From contig JAWZYV010011615.1 in NCBI GenBank assembly GCA_038373885.1, positions 1 through 64,000 of the forward strand: a stretch of 64,000 bases of DNA, written 5' to 3'. Positions 21,145-33,098 of the stretch are shown here, piece after piece. The number at the start of each line of letters is the position of its first letter. Position 1 is the first letter of the stretch. Under the pieces are notes generated by a model. It was given only the letters and a program-made list of their open reading frames with translations, ran no database searches and was not told where the DNA came from. The position numbers and the translations under genes were made by a program. This stretch comes from Cheiracanthium punctorium (taxonomy: Eukaryota > Arthropoda > Arachnida > Araneae > Cheiracanthiidae).

Positions 21145-23990
21145 CTGCTCGCTATTTACCACTATGCTAGTGAACCATTTCACAAGATTTTATTTTAAGT
21201 GGCTCGGTGTCCTAAAATGGTTTGTGGTGTATAAATTTTAGCACAAAAATATGTATATCATAATATTTTTCAGATGTTTCCAAAATTTTTAATTATCAGT
21301 TACAACGAAAATAATTTGTTGTATGATTTATTTTCATTCATGAGTTCAGATTCAATTATTGCATTTATTTCACTGCTTTATTATTGAAGTATATTACACT
21401 TTAAAATAAAAATTATCATTAATTTAAGATTATTATACAGTATTTGTCTAGAAAGTATATGTCACGTCTTATTTGATGCTTTTATTTATTATTTACTTTT
21501 TGGGGGAATATTTAGCAAAAATTGGAGAAATGTGCTGTGTGCAATATTTAAAATCACTTTACTCCTAATAGGCTTCAAAGTACCAAATTCCTTATAAACT
21601 TGATTAATGATTTAGCATGACATATTCATCTTTTATGAGTGAAATAAATAGTCTCATAAAAGATGCATATGTCATGGAATTTTCCAAAAATTTCGAAATT
21701 GATTTTGTTTTCTGACAACAATATGCATTTTTATATGAGAGATATTTTACATATCTAAATTATCCATCGCATGTAAGTCAGGGAATATTTGTAAAGATTA
21801 CTAAAACACTCGATATGAAAAGCCTCAAGTATGATTCGCACAGTTTAGTGATTATAAAAATGATGAAAAGAAAAGCTCTATATAAAATTAGCTTTATTAT
21901 CACTTCATATATACATGTAAGGCATCTACTGGTCACAAAGTATCCCCAAAGCAGCAAAATCAGAAAATTCATTCACTGTGTAATTCATGGCAAGATTCCA
22001 AACACATATTCTAAGTTTTAATCAAAATAGGTTTTTAGAGTATGATAACTAAATTTTATTGTGGTTTTAATTACAGTCACATATACATGTATTCTTAGTG
22101 AAGATATTTCTTTAACTAACTCATTATTAAAGCTCAATAATTTCTTCTCAATCTCCCCCCCCCCCCCCAAGTAATAAATAACTTGTATTGATGTTAAATA
22201 ATAAATAAATAAATTGGTAGACATCCTGCTTAGTATTTAGATTAATAAATGTACATTCATACCTCTAAATTTTGTCTCCGCTTACTAAATTATGTGTAAG
22301 AATCCTGATTCAGGATTACTATCTTCAAAAAATTTTATGTATGTGTTTAGATTTTTAATATATATAATGAAATGATTGACATGGCTAATCAGTAAAATAA
22401 AAACTCATGAAGAAATCAGCTTATACATTTCTTTGATTTTAGTCTGTAAAAATATATTTCCCCAATCTCTACTATATTATACTATTTCTTTCTTTCTTTC
22501 TGTTATTGTTTTATTTGTTCAAAACAGTTAGAAGTGATAAACCATCAGTTGTTCTTCACCCACAGTATGTGCACTAAGTGTGAATTGTGCCTTGAAATTC
22601 CTTTATAGCAGTTTTGCCTTTTTAATGTAGTCCATAACATATTTCTCTAATATTTTCTTTTGATTAGTGTCACCAATTTATAAATTTGAAACTAATATTA
22701 TAATTTTGTTACTGCATATTTAAAACCTATGCAAACAGAATTTCATCTTCATTGTGTTGTACATTGTTTCACCTCATTGTTCATTAAATTTCTGGAGTAA
22801 GGCTATCTTTGTATACTAAAATAAAGCATTTTAAAGTTTTTATTGAGTTGTTGCTTTAAAATACATGTATGTTAATTACTTTTCTATGTTTTTAAACCCT
22901 ACAATTACATATGTTTAGGAAAAGTTTCCAGTTTTTTTTTTTTTTTTTTTTTTTAAGAAGTATTACCTGTCAAAAGTTTGATTTATTACTCATTAACTCT
23001 TTAAAGTGCAATCATTTCCACATCTACGTAGAACTGGATATACTACCTGTACTGGAGAGGTATGGTGGTAAGGTAGGTGATCGTAAATACACGAAGGTAG
23101 GTTCACAAGAGAAATATGCACCCCAATAATTCATGACCTCCATAATGAGGTTGTGGAAAAACAAACATCTTCCTAGCGCTTGTCGATTTCATATTTTAAC
23201 GGACGGAAGCACAGAAAACTTAGAAACACTAAAAAAATCATTATGAAAATCATACTCTTGAGGAAACACAGAAAACACGATGGAGATGCTGCATGTATTT
23301 TATTAGATTCCATTCGATGTCACAAAGCAGTCACATACTATTACTAAAACTATCACACTTTTACAAGAATTCCTGTTTAACTGCGCTGTTAAAAATATAT
23401 TATACACGAGCACATTCACAACATTGGAGCTTGGGGAAGCATCTTATAAAAAAATCACAGCGTTGATGCCATTGCGTGTCGGCGGGCAAAGCCTCCTCAT
23501 GTGAAGTGAGTGGCTTGCCCCACTGAAAACAACTCTCCTAACTGCTAAAAAAAGTAACCGTTAAACATATTCCTATAGAAAAGGGACTCGATATTTCTCG
23601 AACAATCGAGGCATTAGCAGGTGTTTTACGAAATGCCGCACAGCATGGAAAAACCGCAAACACATCTGCTTCAGCTAGCGCAGAGACATATGCATGCGAG
23701 CGAAGAGGTGCTATTATTATGATTCTTTTAGCAGACGAAAACAGAGCAGGGAGAAATAAAACTGGCGTCAACTGTTATTTTATTTTTTTATTTAAGCAGC
23801 TGTTAAGAGCGAAATGCTTTAGAAGTACAGTAATGCGCTGCAGAAGAATAGGCTAAAGGAAAATTGAAAGCTTTAAAAACAGTTACTGTTAAAAACTTTT
23901 AAATTAAATTTAGAATAGATTATTAGTTTAAACTTAGACAATAGTAATTAGGATTTGTATTAATAATTTTTCATAAAAAAATATGCACGT
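21145..23990. other. AT-rich stretch with simple repeats, no gene seen
   Basis: Contains a C run (22156-22168), a TTTC microsatellite (about 22487-22500), a poly-T run (22931-22954) and a slightly GC-richer block 23440-23720 that I cannot assign. No frame resembles a known protein. Confidence 0.45.
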
Positions 23991-23994
23991 TGTG

Positions 23995-24245
23995 TCAACG
24001 TGACACTACCCAATGCTGAAAAAGTGCAGCTGTTGCTGTCGCTCAATTATTAGCAATATGGCAGTCGATCAAATCATCAAGCATGTACCACAAAATTAAA
24101 GAACCTTTTTGACACTGGGCTGGTTTTGTCTTTAGCTCTATGGCACACAATCGGCAATTTGATGGATTGCCATGTTGCTGGTAGTTGAATCCATCAGTGT
24201 CAACAGCTGCACTCTTTCAGCATGGGGCCATTTGGGCAGTCAGTT
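23995..24245. repeat. Fold-back element with ~25-bp inverted arms
   Basis: CAATGCTGAAAAAGTGCAGC (from about 24011) pairs with GCTGCACTCTTTCAGCATGG (about 24206-24225), with further partly matching inward segments (CAATATGGCAGTCGATCAAA against TTTGATGGATTGCCATGTTG). A non-coding MITE-like fold-back of about 240 bp; the duplication was not resolved. Confidence 0.6.
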
Positions 24246-24750
24246 TAGTTGTTCTTTTATGTCAAAACATTCCCATACATTGCTGTTTTCAGCCGATGCT
24301 ATTACTGATAAAAATAATTCTGACATCAAAATTACAAATAGATAATTTTTACTGAAAATTAGGAGCTAAAGAGGAAAGGATTCTTGTGTAACTATGTCAC
24401 TATTAAGTATTTTATTGGAATCAAATTTACTTATTCTTGAATCCGAACTTGGAAAATTGAAAGTCAAAATTTTTGTGTCCTCTCAGCTAGGACTCTTAAA
24501 AGAATTAAGCACAACGCAACACATGGTCTCCAACTCCTGATATGACCAACAGGGGCCCTGGGCATTGATGAATTTGGGGGCCCCTATCTATGAATTTGTT
24601 TTATTTATCATAAAATTTTGGTATAAAAAAGATTATTTCAGAACAATATTTGAAATATGTTGTTCTGAAATACTCTTTCCTTTCAAGCCGGGGGCCCTGG
24701 GCAAAGTCCCGATTTTCTCATGCGATAATAAGGCCCTGATATTTTGTATT

Positions 24751-24901
24751 CAGTGGCGTATCTAGAAATTTTTCATGAGGGTGGTGGTTACGACTACTAC
24801 AACTGACGTGTGTGATAAGGGAGTGAGGAATATACATTTTGTATGGCAAATTCCTCATGGGGGGGGGTGACCCCCTATTCCCCTCCTTGCCTAAGCCACT
24901 T
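24751..24901. mobile_element. hAT-type MITE with 8-bp TSD
   Basis: 151 bp starting CAGTGGCGTATCTAG and ending CTTGCCTAAGCCACTT, flanked by TTTGTATT (24743-24750 and 24902-24909). The interior contains GGGGGGGTGACCCCC. The AGTGGC terminus and 8-bp duplication are those of a hAT MITE. Confidence 0.75.
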
Positions 24902-24915
24902 TTTGTATTATATAT

Positions 24916-26817
24916 GGTTGTTCGGAAAGTAATGTCGTTTTCTTACATAGAACTCAAATAAATTTTTAACAGGTATTGATTTATAAACAAGCTGTGTCTA
25001 GGCATAGGACCTAAGGGATAATTTCATAGATAATCCTTTTTTTCCTTTAAAATAAAAATCGACACAAATCCCCTTTTTTCATGTCAACCCTCCACGAAGA
25101 ATCATATTCGAAATGTTCTGAAATCGATTTTTAGGTGTTCGCGAGGGCTGTACTTTATAGGAAGACATACCTGACAACTTTCACGGATCATCCATATATA
25201 TGGATTTTAGTGTTAATTTATTGATCAGGGTGTCTACCGCTCCGGAAAGTCTGGAAAAAGCCGGGAAATTGGAAAATGGGTCCGGAAAAAAACGGGAAAT
25301 TGGTTAATGGGTCCGGAAAATTCACCAAAAGAATCATTTTTTTTTTTCGGTATCCCTTTTTTTAACCCTTCCTATTTGTCAGTCTCGAAACCGAAAGCAA
25401 CTGCAACGTATTTTCCGGACCGCGAAAGCATCAAGCCATGTGTTTGCATAAGGAGGGGAAAATGGGGGCTCATTCATCGTGACGGGAGGGTAAAAAAACT
25501 GTCGTCAGTGCGTGATCATCCGTCTGGTTTGTAATAGAATTTCATTCATTGATTATTTATTTTAACTCAGTGTTTTGGATTTGAAGTGTAGAAAGACGAA
25601 AGTGGCTAAAATTTGTGCTAGAAGTAAGTATTGTGGACGGGATTAGTAGATGATCATACGTGATTTATTCAATCATTTTATTTTCCACGTACGTATTTAT
25701 TTTTATTGCTTAATATTTCTCAATATTTATGTACGCATGCTCGCATATAACACAAGCAATTGGCCCCTTTTTTTCTTAGAAAGTGTGCGCTCTTTGTTTT
25801 AGTTTCGTTTTATTTTTTGAATTTAAAGTATTGGATAGTGTTCAATTTGGAGGACTTATCTCTTCATTAGAATGGTTGCTGAAAGTCCGTCGAAGAAGTC
25901 CTGCGGGGCGCCCGGGCCTCCCAGCAGATATTTTAAAACATTAATATTAACTCTAATAACAATAAGATTTAAACACACCCCCCCCCCGGGTATGGAAACT
26001 TATATACGCTTCTGGTCCTTCTACCTCCCAAAAGTCAGGAAATTGACTTTCAGAAATTTGGTAGACACCCTGTTGATGCATGGATATGACGAGTAATTTT
26101 ATGGATTGTTTGGGAATTTTCAAAGTTCTCAATTTTTTTTCAGTCCGTCTAGAGAATATATATTTTTCTCTTCAACACTCGTTATTTTAGTCCCAGGCCA
26201 TATGAGTAGAAATTAATTCCTATTTTGAATTTAAATTTAATTTTTTACCCCCTCCCCTCTCAAGGAAAGCAATGAAGAAAGAAAGAAAAAATAAGAAGCT
26301 TCATTAAATAGGGCAGGTTCAGGTTTCCAATTCAATCCTTTTCCATCCTTCTTGAGAGTAAATGTTTTCCCTTTAATACTCTTTTATCGTATTTTAAATT
26401 TAATTTTTTAACCTCTCCCCCCCATAGTAAAAATTAAAGAACATTTTCACAAAAAATAAACTTAGTTTAATAAGTAGTAACAACAGCACTACTTAATAAT
26501 AAAAAATGGAATTATTTTTACTGATGAGAGGTGGAAATTTACTGAAATGAGCACAAAATTTTAGTAATGTTAATTTTCCCAGGTTAGCAAGAATTTTATG
26601 GATATCTCTTTCATTCTTTGAGATCATGCAGGATATATGAAAAGAATGTTTTGCCCCCTACCCCAATAAGTTACGAATTTTGGAAAATGCTTTCCAATCT
26701 AGCACCTATGCTGAGAAACTCGCATATGTGCCGGATTTCACATTATTATCTTCAATAGTTTTGTCTAGGCAAAATATTGACATATGGAAAAACAACATTA
26801 CTTTCCGAACAGCAACC
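24916..26817. mobile_element. mariner-like element remnant
   Basis: Outer inverted repeats GGTTGTTCGGAAAGTAATGT (24916) and the reverse complement of a near-identical sequence ending AACAGCAACC (26817). GTTCGGAAAGTAATG is a familiar mariner-type end. No transposase frame survives and the interior is occupied by 25226-26072. The boundaries rest on the TIRs; a flanking TA is not clean on either side. Confidence 0.5.
25226..26072. mobile_element. hAT-like element, 5-bp TSD, nested
   Basis: 847 bp with perfect 13-bp TIRs CAGGGTGTCTACC (25226-25238 and 26060-26072) and the duplication TTGAT (25221-25225 and 26073-26077). Next to each end lie CGGAAAGTCTGGAAAAAG-like and GACTTTTGGG-like subterminal sequences. 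No recognisable transposase. CAGGG ends with 5-bp duplications suggest the 5-bp hAT subgroup. Confidence 0.75.
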
Positions 26818-26903
26818 TTGTCCTATTGTTGCTAAATCACTATGGTTATCAAAACAATAGTTAATCCTTTTGAAATTTCCCTGACTTTTAAGTGTCAGTA
26901 AAA

Positions 26904-27813
26904 CAGGGTTCATACTCCCTCAGGGAAAACTGGAAAACCCAGGGAATTGAAAATTAGCTCTTAAAACTCAGGGAAATCTCATGGAAAAATGTAATTTTGC
27001 TTTAAAAACCTAGAAAATCCAGCTTCAACCATGGAATTTTAAGAAAATTTACCCCCCTCTCTTTATTTTTATGGCTTTCACCCTATTCAATGGTCAACTA
27101 CTTTGCTAATGAAGCACTCATGCAATTGGAAATGGATTATACAAGATTAATCATCTATCACTTAAGACTGCTTAGGATGAATAGCACACTTGCTTCTGAT
27201 TTTGTCTCTTCAGTTCTGAGCATTTGTGATTGCCCCACTTATCATTTGAGTTGGAGGGGGTTATTCTTTGTGTTGTGTACTGTGCACAAAGTTAGATTGT
27301 GTAATATTATCACGTATATACAAACGCTGCAGATATTTGCTAAAATACAATGTAGAATGTGTGTTCCTATGTTAAATATTTCATTGTTTATGCATAGGAT
27401 TCGTGGATTTTACTTACTTCTAAAGAATATGGCAATTTTTACCAATAGCCTTGTGTAATGGCAATAGTATAAAAGATATATCTTGAAACTATCAATCAGT
27501 GAAGTGGTCCCAAAAATTCTTTTTTACTTCTTTAAAGCTTTTGCATAATTTGTTATTTTATAGGTGAAATTGAATTTAAAATAAAACCATGTTTGATATA
27601 AATGTAATCCATTGATTTATGCGATAATTGAGGAGGAGTATAATTTTGATTACCATAGTGCTATCATAATTTCATTGCCTTAGAATGAGGCATATAAATA
27701 AAAAGTATTTAGTCTTTATCTTATGTTTATATTTTTGCAATAACCTGGAAATTCTTGAAAAATCACCTGGAAAACTCAGGGAATTTCATTTTGAAAAATG
27801 AGTAGGAACCCTG
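26904..27813. mobile_element. hAT-like element, 5-bp TSD
   Basis: 910 bp, ends CAGGGTTCATACTC (26904) and GAGTAGGAACCCTG (to 27813), inverted with one mismatch, flanked by TAAAA on both sides (26899-26903, 27814-27818). Subterminal CTCAGGGAAAACTGGAAAAC is mirrored by TGGAAAACTCAGGGAATTTC near the other end. No transposase seen. Confidence 0.75.
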
Positions 27814-27818
27814 TAAAA

Positions 27819-28373
27819 AAATTAAACCATTTTACAAATACTGCACTTTATGAATTTTGGTTTAACATGTATGGATGACATTTGATTACAAATATTAAAA
27901 ACTTAACAATTAATGAATCCTACTATAACTATTGAACAACAGTGTCCAAAAGTAAGAATAGTAACTGATACGCTCCAGCTACAATAATGTCAAAGCCTGT
28001 TATAGCAAACAAAAATTGTTGTCCCCTTGTTTAACTGTTGTATTTCTTTACTGTTCAGATAAAGCGAACCACCAGCTTTAGCGAGCAAAATTTTTAGGCT
28101 CTTGAAATTCGTTGTAATGAGGTTTGACTGTATATAAATGTAATTAAAGTAAAGAAAAAAAACGTTTACTAAGAGTGTTCCTTTTGAAAAGTGATAGGCA
28201 TCACAAAACTTTTGAACATCCTTAAACCAATACAAAAAATTGATAATGCTTCTGCACCAAATTCACTTATAAATGGGCATTTTATTTTTTTGAGTCTAGC
28301 ATTATAGGATTCTTTAAAAAGTTATTCAAAAGTTTGCATTTCTTAAAAGAAAAACCTTAAGCTACAAATTTTT
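27819..28373. other. Spacer with a possible pogo/Tigger end
   Basis: AT-rich. Near 28118-28132 GAGGTTTGACTGTA resembles the right end of the MITE at 20219-20394, preceded by CGTTGTAAT-type motifs; its left partner is unclear (perhaps near 27990). Otherwise nothing. Confidence 0.3.
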
Positions 28374-28923
28374 ACTTTCCGAACATGTACCATATAAGGA
28401 AAGTATTGTAACCATGAAAAAATTTGACTTCGAGATTCTTGTGTATTTACATGTTTTAGGTCTAAATTCATTTATGCTACTTTTACGAGATATGTATGTA
28501 TATGTGTGTATGTGAGCAAACATGATAGCTCCTAAACAGGGCATTCGATTGAGCTCAAATTGTGTATATATGTTATAAACAACCGTCGCAAGACCGGTAT
28601 TGATTTTGTGTGTATAGGACTTATAGTTTTTTTACAGTTCTATGACAAAGATTTCTTTTACATTATGGCCTATGGGGGGAAGTTCTTGAAAGTGCGCTAG
28701 CATTTAAAAAGTGCATTCGATTGAGCTGAAATTGGGTATAAATGTTATAAACCACTAACTTAAGACCGATATTGATTTTGATGTGTATAGGACTTACAGT
28801 TTTTCTACAAGGCTACAACAAAGAATTTTTTTACATTATGGCACACGAGAAGAAATTCTTGAAAGTGCGCTAGTGTTTATTTAAATGCTTGGTATTTACC
28901 TTAATCGTAAGTGTTCGGAAAGT
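28374..28923. repeat. Second 173-bp repeat array, bounded by inverted repeats
   Basis: GTGCGCTAG marks units at 28692 and 28865 (spacing 173). Units carry the same TGCATTCGATTGAGCT, GGACTTATAGTTTTT and TTTACATTATGGCC blocks as the 17-kb array. ACTTTCCGAACA at 28374 and TGTTCGGAAAGT ending at 28923 form inverted ends, so this array may be the inside of a transposable element and not a classical satellite. The right flank shares GGAAAGTTGAGTGGAGTCAC with the 17.8-kb copy. Confidence 0.75.
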
Positions 28924-29142
28924 TGAGTGGAGTCACTCCAGATTTTTCTTCTAAACTTTCAGCATAAATTCCAACCTGAATAACCAACATAAATTAATTA
29001 CTGAAATTACTAAAAATTTCTTCCAAGTGTTGTCTTAAGATTGAGCATTAGTTGTCGATCGAAAGATATTTGTCGATCCGAAATGTGCAAAACAACACAC
29101 TTCTTAACTTCTAGAAATTTAAAATAAACCTTTATTTATGTG

Positions 29143-29185
29143 CTTAGTGTGACTTGCTAAAAGCTACTTAGCAAGTCACACTAAG
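29143..29185. repeat. Perfect hairpin, 18-bp arms
   Basis: CTTAGTGTGACTTGCTAA (29143-29160) and its exact reverse complement (29168-29185), 7-base loop. Isolated in AT-rich DNA; function unknown. Confidence 0.85.
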
Positions 29186-31714
29186 TCAATCTGTTTAATA
29201 ATGAAAATGACATTTTGAGTTTTCAGCCTTTGATCAGCATTCTGTGGAACTGGTCAAACAGCAGTAGCAGATAACAGATTGCTGCAATAATCAGCAGATT
29301 TCCACTTTGCTAATTATTGCAGCAATATAACATAACTATACATTACTAGCAGAAGTATCCACTTTTGCACGGGAATGCAGATTATTAAACCATTTAATAC
29401 GAATTGTGCAAACTAAATTGCCATCACCGATAAGTTGATCCTAAACAAAATGAATATTCAACCTGTGACATCAAACTTATTTGCAATATCCCACTGTGCT
29501 GACTACACAATCAGATAGCTAGAAGCTGTTATTTAGAAGAATGTGCAAATCAAATTAATTTTCCCTCATGCTTTTTACATAAATGTTTAAAATTTCAAGC
29601 TCATAAGTAAAAAAAATAATAAAAGTGACCTCATGATTTGGTCTGATAATAACCTCTCAAAATGCTTACCAAAATAGCCTTTGTACCTGGGTGCATAATG
29701 TGCATAAAAACAATTTCTGCTGTTCATGATTATAGGGATTGTTAGCTTTCCGGCAAAGCATTTGTGATGGAGACCATCACATACCTTATTTTAATTATCA
29801 ATTACTTAATTGTTAATTATTTCTAAACTTAATCCATGTTCAAAATTTATTCTTTGCACTTTCGATTCGGATTTTCTTCATTTCGCCTGTGTTGCACTAA
29901 GCAAGTTGGTTCGAATAGAAAAACAATGGATATTTTATTTACATATGATACAAGTTAAACATAGTTGCATACATGGGGGCCACTCTTACAACTGCGACCG
30001 ACGTTCATTAATATCCAGAGTGTTCTAGTGTTTTTGTTTACGTCTCCGCTGGAGGAGGTGAAAAAGTTCGCCTCCGACATCACCCAGAGAGGCACAAATA
30101 TAAGCTGGGTGGGGGAGGAAGAGAGACTGAATTCCAACAGCCTGTAAAGTTTTATTTCTGCACTTGCCTTATTTAAAAGCAATCTTCCGTTTCCATTTAT
30201 TTTTCCTTTTTTTATTTATTTCACTTTTGCATTTGTAAGCCCTAGTGTTTCATTTTCGATGGTTTGTTTATGACCATAGAAGGCATCAAATTATAAATAA
30301 CATTGGCTTTCATTTTGGGTTACAATTTAGTGGATAGATTTTTTGTTTTATCTTGTTGGGGATTCAAAATAATTATATAGAAATGTATTTAATGTCTACT
30401 GGCACCTCTTTGGCCGGCCCTTTGGCGTGTTTTGCTTCTGTTACTACTCACTTGGCTTGCATTTTCTTGATACATTTTTCACTTTGCTGTTGCCCTGAAA
30501 AGCTGCGTCTCTTTGGATCTGCCCAGCCACCGCAGGATATATATTTTGATGTTTATATATGTGTTGATATATTAAATAAAATGTAAATGCCACTTTACGA
30601 TGTCTTGCACTTTTATCACAGCTTTGTCTTGAGATAACAAACCTGGGCAATTCTGCCTCACAGCATTGGCATTATGTGATCGAATTATAGGAAATCTGGG
30701 GATCTTTCTAGTAATACAAATTCAGACAATCTTATAAGAAAGCAGATCAAAAAGTGTAAAAAAAAAAAAAAAAAGCAGATTGGCATAGCTGGGAGAGTTG
30801 TTTTTCGGTAGTTAGTCAAGCTATAACCAATCTATTCATTACACAACATATACATCTTATGTGTGTTTTTTAAAGTTTTTTATTTACTTTATATTTTTCT
30901 TTGTCAGCCACATTTTTTTTTTCTTTGGTTCTGTGACATGAAGTGCTATTCTTTGAATGATAAGATAAATCTAAGTGAAATAATCACTTTATTAATAGCA
31001 AATTTTGAGAAATGTGTATCTATTTGGTCAAATATATGTTTAATAAGTGCGAATCTGATTAATATTTTTAAATTGATGATTTAGAAAGATAGATGCAAAA
31101 AAATTAGAATCTTAGGTACTAGCACTCATCATGTCACATGAATATACAATTTGTAGTAATGACTATATCCGGGGTAAATAGCTTAAAGTATACTTATTTT
31201 GAGACAGAAAGGGTTGATGTAATATGACGAATTAGAGAGCAAGATGTAAAAAGATTGAGGTTACTAGCACTCTCCTTGTCAACCTTGTAAAAAATTTTGT
31301 AATAATGAGTATGTCAGAGGCTGATATTTCTTCAATATGCTAATTAACGAGATATTTTTATTTTATGCAAGTGTATTTCTGTAGAGTTGCATTACTTCTT
31401 TCACTTCGGGCCTGAATAGGTTTTTGCATATATTTAAGCATAAACAACAATTGCAATGTACTATCTTTGGAAATCCATATGATTACAAGTGCTGGGGATG
31501 TTTAGTTTAATTTTATTTGGAAACTAGTTGTAGAATAAATATTCAAAGATTAAAGACAATTTTATGGCACCAACAAATAGATACAACTACTAAATTTAAT
31601 CCCAACAAATTGAGTAGTGTTCCTGTAAAAGAACTATTCATGCTATTTCTATAGAATGTAGCCTATATGCTATCTTAATTCCAAATTTTATCAAAATCTG
31701 TTCAGTTGTTTTTG
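29186..31714. other. Intergenic stretch, no gene recognised
   Basis: AT-rich, with a GC-richer block at 29970-30150 containing ATATAAGCTGGGTGGGGGAG that could be a solo-LTR or promoter relic, and two degenerate similar units near 31100-31330 (both with a TACTAGCACTC-like core). None is firm. Confidence 0.35.
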
Positions 31715-31977
31715 CAGACTTGCCAACCTGGGAAAATCAAAATGTGTAAAACAGCGCGCGAACAGAAATTTCGACAGTTTTTGCTATACAACGCATGAGC
31801 GTTATTTTTTTACCTTTCACCATAGAATGCACGAGTATTAGTTTTAATGCATTTTATATCACAATTATTTGTTTGAAGTTTAAGTATTAAATAAAGCTAA
31901 GAACAATAAAAGAAAATGAAGTTGTTGAATAAAAGGCAAATCAATACACCATCTTCCAGATTCCTGGTAACAATTTA

Positions 31978-32570
31978 TTAATTATAATCACTTAACTGAC
32001 TTGAAAAAACTCTCATTTTGACTGTGCTGACTTCAAGAAGCAGCATAGCTTTTTCGGCTTTCATAATAATAAGGCTTTCCAAAATCTTATTAGACAAGTT
32101 GTGCCGGAATTCATTTCCGTTTTTCCGAATAATACTGAAAACCCTTTCACATTCAGCATGGTCAGCTGCTAAAATAGGAACATTGTGTTCGATCAAGAAA
32201 GATGTAAATAACAGTTCTGCATGAATAATGTCCGACTGTCCCAAGGGCGGATTAAAGGGGGGGGCGACCGCCCCCGAGAAAAAAGAAATTAATGTAAAAG
32301 ATCCTAAATTGCTTCCATAAAATGGATGTATATGTCATCTTCTAACTAACCGCCCCCCCGAGAAACTTGCATTAATCTGCCACTGGACTGTCGTCCGTCC
32401 TCTTTGAAAAATGTTTGTGGACTTTTGCTGCTGTTAGCACGTTTCACATTTTCACTGTGTTTTGATGAACTCACGTGGCGAGAAATGTCAGTTTCCTCCG
32501 TGAGAAATTCTGAAATCACTCCGGCACACGTTACAATAAGCAAATTTCGCTTCTTTGACATACTATACAT
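31978..32570 (-). pseudogene. hAT-like transposase relic: zinc-finger fragment joined to dimerisation region
   Basis: Reading right to left: 32570-32386 encodes a BED/zinc-finger-like fragment (FLTEETDISRHVSSSKHSEN; H-x5-H spacing) and 32241-31978 encodes LAADHAECERVFSIIRKNGN, the conserved hAT C-terminal block (A-E-x-E-R-x-F-S). The MITE at 32242-32385 splits the two frames. Even without it, the RNase H-like catalytic region between finger and dimerisation block is missing, so this is a deletion derivative. It ends in TAA near 31978. Confidence 0.75.
32242..32385. mobile_element. 144-bp hAT MITE nested in the transposase relic
   Basis: Starts CAAGGGCGGATTAA, ends TTAATCTGCCACTG (inverted, 11 of 14), with 8-bp duplication GACTGTCC / GACTGTCG (32234-32241 and 32386-32393). 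The interior has GGGGCGACCGCCCC. Confidence 0.75.
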
Positions 32571-33098
32571 GCCTATTTTTTGCTATAACTTTGTTTATAA
32601 GTTATGCTGTTTTAGTGGCCATTACAGGTCATTTATCGAAAATAATCCTCAGAAAATCAATCGAAGTATGCTCATACTACTGTTTACCCCTGTCTCTTAA
32701 CCACAATGCGAGCGCGCGCTGATGGCTGATAACGTAGAACACCACGTGAGACACACAAGTCACAGAAGAAAGACATACTCCCTAGTAAGCGATTCTCCCA
32801 TTCGCTCTACTCTATGACGTCATGACTGGGTAAACCAATTAAGAAATACTCGGCGTCCCATCTGCAAAAAGATTTTTTTTTCTTTGCCTCAGTGGCCCAA
32901 GCATAGAACATCATTTCAATTAAAAACCTAATACATTTCTTTTTAATATCAATTTCAGTTTTAAAGAAATAAACACAAGTTAGGAAGAAAATATCCGGAA
33001 ATGCGTAAAAAAAAGCGCTGTATGCGTAAAAGCGTAAACAGCAGCCGAAATGCGTAAATTTTACGCGTAAAGCGTAAAAGTTGGCAAGTCTGTTTTTG

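Larger units (their letters stand above)
31715..33092 (-). mobile_element. CAGACTTGCCAAC hAT-like transposon
   Basis: 1378 bp with TIRs CAGACTTGCCAAC (31715-31727 and inverted at 33080-33092), flanked by the 6-bp duplication TTTTTG (31709-31714 and 33093-33098). It carries a deleted - strand hAT-type gene, and that gene is in turn interrupted by a 144-bp MITE. The terminal family matches 20424-21138, which also has a 6-bp duplication; this copy links those ends to a hAT-type coding sequence. Confidence 0.8.

Noticed and set aside
24540..24745. GGGGCCCTGGGCA / GGGGGCCCTGGGCAAAG repeats as a MITE
   Set aside because: The two motifs are direct and not inverted, and no target duplication was found; too uncertain to list.
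29970..30150. Promoter or solo LTR with ATATAAGCTGGGTGG
   Set aside because: No partner LTR, duplication or downstream gene could be shown; left as part of the intergenic note.
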